Source: an uncultured Variovorax sp.
Lineage (GTDB): Bacteria > Pseudomonadota > Gammaproteobacteria > Burkholderiales > Burkholderiaceae_C
Length of the DNA stretch: 6,623 nt
Direction: 5' to 3'
Assembly: GCA_903872875.1 (NCBI GenBank)
Contig: CAIQMJ010000975.1
Span: 1 to 6,623 of the forward strand
Shown: positions 4,297 to 6,623 of the stretch, piece by piece
How the letters are laid out: every line of letters begins with the position of its first letter
How positions within the stretch are numbered: the first letter of the stretch is position 1
Made by a program: the position numbers and the translations under genes
Notes under the pieces: generated by a model
The model's database searches: none
The model's input: the letters and a program-made list of their open reading frames with translations, nothing else
Told to the model about the DNA's origin: nothing

Positions 4297-5079
4297 TTTT
4301 TCGTCTTCCTCGAAAGTGATCAGCGTGCCGGACTTGGCTTCTTCATGGATGTCGATGTCCCAAGGCGTGAAGCTCGACAGCACGCGAAGGGGCACCTTGT
4401 ACTTGCCTGCAAACTCCACCGAGCGGATCTGCAACACCTTGGAGCCGAGGCTCGCCATTTCGAGCATTTCCTCGAAGCTCACCGTCGCCAGGCGACGCGC
4501 ATCCGGCTCGACGCGCGGATCGGTCGTGTAGACGCCATCGACGTCGGTGTAGATCAGGCATTCGCTGGCCTTCATGGCAGCGGCGATCGCAACAGCTGAG
4601 GTGTCGCTTCCGCCACGGCCCAGCGTCGTGATGTTGCCCGCGTCATCGACACCCTGGAAGCCCGTGATGACCACGACCTTGCCGGCCGTGAGATCGGCAC
4701 GCACGCGCTCGTCATCGATGCTCTCGATGCGGGCCTTGGTGAAGGCGCTGTCGGTGCGCACCGAAACCTGCCAGCCCGCATAGCTCACCGAAGGAATGCC
4801 TTCGGCCTGCAGTGCGATTGCCAGCAGCGCCGACGAGGCCTGCTCGCCGGTGGAGGCGAGCATGTCGAGTTCGCGGTCGTGGCTGCTGCCGCCCGATTGG
4901 CCGGACGCCAGTTCCTTGGCCAGGCCGAGCAGCCGGTTCGTCTCGCCGCTCATGGCACTGGGGACGACCACCATCTGATGGCCGGCGCGCGACCACTTGG
5001 CGACGCGCTTGGCGACGTTCTTGATGCGCTCGGTCGAGCCCATCGACGTGCCGCCGTATTTATGAACGATCAATGCCAT
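3808..5079 (-). CDS. lysC: Aspartate kinase
   Basis: Aspartokinase phosphorylates L-aspartate with ATP, the first step toward lysine (and diaminopimelate), threonine and methionine. The protein is 423 residues, a normal length for the monofunctional type. The kinase domain begins with the substrate loop K7-YGGTSM, has Ser41-xxSGxTN-like SAMSGETN, FTKARIESID (113-122), TGFQGVDDAGNITTLGRGGSDTSA (139-162) and the ATP site region YTDVDGVYTTDPR (177-189). Two C-terminal ACT domains follow (about 262-345 and 355-420) with VLGVPDKPGIA and VGIGMRSHVGVASKMF, where lysine and threonine bind as feedback inhibitors. The ATG at 5079 is required by the K7-YGGTS motif, yet the leader before it is pyrimidine-rich and lacks a Shine-Dalgarno sequence. 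It is followed by tRNA-Ser and preceded by tilS, 154 bp away. Confidence 0.98.
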   Translation of the reverse strand: MALIVHKYGGTSMGSTERIKNVAKRVAKWSRAGHQMVVVPSAMSGETNRLLGLAKELASGQSGGSSHDRELDMLASTGEQASSALLAIALQAEGIPSVSYAGWQVSVRTDSAFTKARIESIDDERVRADLTAGKVVVITGFQGVDDAGNITTLGRGGSDTSAVAIAAAMKASECLIYTDVDGVYTTDPRVEPDARRLATVSFEEMLEMASLGSKVLQIRSVEFAGKYKVPLRVLSSFTPWDIDIHEEAKSGTLITFEEDEKMEQAVVSGIAFNRDEAKVSVLGVPDKPGIAYHILGAVADANIEVDVIIQNLSKDGKTDFSFTVHRGEYARTVELLNTKVLPTLGAAEVVGDTKICKVSIVGIGMRSHVGVASKMFRSLSEEGINIQMISTSEIKTSVVIDEKYMELAVRALHKAFDLDQPVS

Positions 5080-5135
5080 GGGTGAAGTGAAGGAGAAGGA
5101 TTCTTGAGCTTGTCATCGCGATTGCCGGATTGCCG

Positions 5136-5232
5136 CCTGGGCTTTGCAACCTGCATGGCATTCGCCGCCTGGTGTCGACCCATGGAGCGATGCGCCGGAA
5201 CATCCGACATCGCTCCCAGCGCAAAGCCCAGG
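5136..5232 (-). promoter_or_regulatory. Nested inverted repeats in the tilS-lysC gap (possible lysC leader structure)
   Basis: Two perfect inverted repeats are nested. The outer 12 bp is CCTGGGCTTTGC (5136-5147) with GCAAAGCCCAGG (5221-5232). The inner 9 bp is GGAGCGATG (5184-5192) with CATCGCTCC (5208-5216), loop 15 bases. On the minus strand the structure begins right after the tilS stop codon and ends 56 bases before the lysC ATG. No T run follows, so it is not a classical terminator. A weak third helix (ATGG/CCAT) could make it a three-way junction. It could be a regulatory leader, an RNA stability element or a protein-binding palindrome. No lysine riboswitch signature is evident. Confidence 0.45.
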
Positions 5233-5233
5233 G

Positions 5234-6202
5234 TCAAGACAAAGGCGCGACATTGTACCAATGCAGAAAATCGCCTTCGCGCTCGACCCGCCCTGCGGCG
5301 ATTTTCAACCGGATGCGATGGCCGCGGGTGCTGCATGCATCGAGCTGGTCCAGCAACTGCTGCAACTGCGCCTCGCTCGGCACGGCCTGGTGGTCGCGTC
5401 GGAGCCAGTGGCGCAGTGCGTTGGCGCGGCGCTCCCGTGGCAATGCACGAAGCGCGGCGATCGACGGAGGTGTGCCGGTTGTCGCGACGTCGATTGCGGC
5501 GGCCTCGGCCAGCAGGCTGGCCGCGCGCGCCGCATTGCGCGCCGATCGCGCGAAGGTCTCGCGGAACTGCGGCAACGCCTCATCGAGCGCGGGCAGAACC
5601 AGCCGGCGAATGCGGTTGCGCGTGTAGCGCAGATCGGCATTGGTCGGATCCTCGACACAGGGCGTGCCGCTCGCCGCGATCCACGCGCGGACGGCGGCAG
5701 CATGGACGGCGAGCATCGGCCGATGGAATCGAATGCCATGACGCACCATCTCGGGGGGCATGCCAGCAAGCCCGTCCAGCCCGGCGCCACGGCTGAGCGC
5801 GATAAGCAGCGTCTCCACTTGGTCATCCGCATGCTGGGCGAGCGCGACATGCGTCAGCCCGGCCGATGTTGCAAGGCTCGCCAGCGTCACATAGCGCGCG
5901 CGCCGCGCGGCATCCTCGGGGCTGTCGCCGGCCGCATGCCGCGCGTCGACGCGCCCGACAAGCAAGGGCACGCCCAGGTGCGCGCACGTACGCCTGCAGT
6001 GAAACTCGAAGTCGTCCGCAGCCAGCTGCAAGCCATGATGCACATGCAGGGCCTGCACCTGTCCGGGCCAGCGCATGGCTGCAGCATGGAGCAAGGCGGT
6101 GGAATCCGCGCCACCGCTATAGGCGATGCCCAACGGCAATCGCACCGGCCATTCGGCCAGCACGGCATCGACGGGGTTCGGCGGGTTCGCGGGGTTCTGC
6201 AT
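5234..6202 (-). CDS. tilS: tRNA(Ile)-lysidine synthetase
   Basis: TilS attaches lysine to the wobble cytidine of the minor tRNA-Ile(CAU), using ATP, so that the tRNA reads AUA and is charged with isoleucine. The 322-residue protein begins with the PP-loop pyrophosphatase motif Ser29-GGADS (29-34), then HVHHGLQ (53-59), AQHADDQVETLL (122-133) and EDPTNADLRYTRNRIR (184-199), which are the ATP and tRNA-binding signatures of the family. It is shorter than the E. coli enzyme (432 aa) and seems to lack the second C-terminal domain, like the short forms of some bacteria. The ATG at 6202 gives the usual short stretch before the PP-loop. No in-frame start lies upstream and no clear Shine-Dalgarno sequence precedes it. 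It lies between accA and lysC on the same strand. Confidence 0.97.
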   Translation of the reverse strand: MQNPANPPNPVDAVLAEWPVRLPLGIAYSGGADSTALLHAAAMRWPGQVQALHVHHGLQLAADDFEFHCRRTCAHLGVPLLVGRVDARHAAGDSPEDAARRARYVTLASLATSAGLTHVALAQHADDQVETLLIALSRGAGLDGLAGMPPEMVRHGIRFHRPMLAVHAAAVRAWIAASGTPCVEDPTNADLRYTRNRIRRLVLPALDEALPQFRETFARSARNAARAASLLAEAAAIDVATTGTPPSIAALRALPRERRANALRHWLRRDHQAVPSEAQLQQLLDQLDACSTRGHRIRLKIAAGRVEREGDFLHWYNVAPLS

Positions 6203-6217
6203 CGATGGAAAGCAGAA

Positions 6218-6242
6218 CGCGAACCGCCGGACGCGGTTCGCG
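6218..6242 (-). terminator. Strong hairpin between accA and tilS (weak terminator or processing site)
   Basis: CGCGAACCGC (6218-6227) and GCGGTTCGCG (6233-6242) form a perfect 10-bp GC-rich stem with a 5-base loop, just after the accA stop. On the minus strand it is followed by TTCTGCTTT, an interrupted T tract, so it may be a partial terminator that lowers read-through into tilS, or an RNA end-protecting hairpin. The tilS ATG is only 16 bases past the stem, so the hairpin may also affect access to that start, which lacks a ribosome binding site. Confidence 0.5.
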
Positions 6243-6248
6243 ATAACG

Positions 6249-6623
6249 CTACTTGCTGCTGTCGGCCTTGGTATCCGAGAAGCGGCCGTAGCTCTGGAGC
6301 CGCTCGTAGCGGCGATCGAGCAATTGCTTGACGCTCAGGTCGCTGACCTGGCGGAATGCATCGTTGAGCGCGCGCTTCAGGAAGGCGGCCATCTGGCGAT
6401 GGTCACGGTGCGCACCGCCAACCGGCTCGTTCACGATCTTGTCGACCAGGCCCAACGCCTTCAGGCGGTGCGCGGTGATGCCGAGAGCGTCTGCGGCGTC
6501 CTTCGCCTTTTCGCTGGTCTTCCAGAGAATCGACGCGCAGCCTTCGGGGCTGATCACCGAATAGATCGAATACTGCAACATGACCAACTGGTCGCCAACG
6601 GAGATGGCGAGCGCGCCGCCCGA
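6249..6623 (-). CDS. accA: Acetyl-CoA carboxylase carboxyltransferase subunit alpha, C-terminal 124 residues
   Basis: The frame is open from the right edge, so the gene continues upstream, with the ATG at 6587 internal. The visible part is SGGALAISVGDQL...MLQYSIYSVISPEGCASILWKTSEKAKDAADALGITAHRLKALGLVDKIVNEPVGGAHRD, a near-continuous match to the end of AccA. It contains the Gly-Gly of the oxyanion hole and the conserved SPEGCASILWK helix, and ends DRRYERLQSYGRF. With AccD it forms the carboxyltransferase that moves CO2 from biotin to acetyl-CoA, making malonyl-CoA for fatty acid synthesis in the cytoplasm. The tail DTKADSSK resembles Comamonadaceae proteins from memory. The gene is transcribed toward tilS, whose start is 46 bp past the stop with a strong hairpin between. 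Confidence 0.97.
   Translation of the reverse strand, partial: SGGALAISVGDQLVMLQYSIYSVISPEGCASILWKTSEKAKDAADALGITAHRLKALGLVDKIVNEPVGGAHRDHRQMAAFLKRALNDAFRQVSDLSVKQLLDRRYERLQSYGRFSDTKADSSK

Noticed and set aside
3677..4531. 284-residue + strand reading frame beginning MAEPEGFEPSMRL, antisense to tRNA-Ser and lysC
   Set aside because: The start is the antisense translation of a tRNA-Ser (the well-known EGFEPS artefact) and the rest is the reverse of lysC, which is certain.
5136..5232. Intrinsic terminator after tilS
   Set aside because: The stems are strong, but no T tract follows on the minus strand and the 73-base separation of the outer arms is too long.
5080..5233. Lysine riboswitch upstream of lysC
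   Set aside because: The gap is only 154 bp and I see no L-box consensus elements, only the nested stems.
5144..6331. 395-residue + strand reading frame
   Set aside because: It lies opposite tilS and the accA end, both identified by clear catalytic motifs on the other strand.
1..6623. CRISPR array, insertion sequence or toxin-antitoxin pair
   Set aside because: No regularly spaced long repeats, no transposase, and no recognisable toxin or antitoxin fold were seen.

Overview
This window joins a conserved betaproteobacterial chromosome segment (about 3678 to the right edge) to the integrase end of an integrated mobile element (left edge to about 3677). The chromosomal genes read right to left: accA (3' part), tilS, lysC and a tRNA-Ser(GCU). 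This order, the high GC content and the protein sequences suggest Burkholderiales, and the LysC and AccA C-termini look most like Comamonadaceae (Variovorax/Acidovorax type). The family placement is from memory and tentative.

Element half (1-3677). A compact + strand operon runs toward the tRNA. It holds a truncated ParB-like protein, a very acidic unknown protein, a second unknown protein, a three-helix membrane protein that resembles one half of the PnuC/SWEET-type fold, a small Cys/His-rich phage-type protein and an AlpA-family regulator. All five gene junctions are the same 4-bp ATGA overlap. The last gene converges on, and overlaps by 44 bp, a minus-strand P4-type tyrosine recombinase. 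Between the integrase start and the tRNA lie about 210 bp packed with short direct and inverted repeats, which I read as the integrase arm and regulatory region, followed by a strong terminator for the tRNA. The far end of the element is outside the window, so whether it is a prophage, a phage satellite or an integrative island cannot be decided here.

Chromosomal half (3678-6623). tRNA-Ser(GCU) is the likely integration target. Its 3' half fits its 5' half except for one A-G mismatch in the acceptor stem, which may be a trace of integration. It has its own promoter-like sequence overlapping the lysC stop codon. lysC encodes a complete aspartokinase. It has no Shine-Dalgarno sequence at its main start, but a good one before an internal ATG that matches the beta-subunit start of alpha2-beta2 aspartokinases. 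The 154-bp gap between tilS and lysC can fold into a nested stem structure. tilS encodes a short-form tRNA-Ile lysidine synthetase, and a 10-bp hairpin separates it from accA.

The most interesting points are the PnuC-half protein in a phage-like operon, the regularly spaced repeats in the integrase arm, the tRNA acceptor mismatch, and the internal start and structured leader of lysC. No stretch of more than 300 bases lacks a gene. I saw no CRISPR array, rRNA or insertion sequence.
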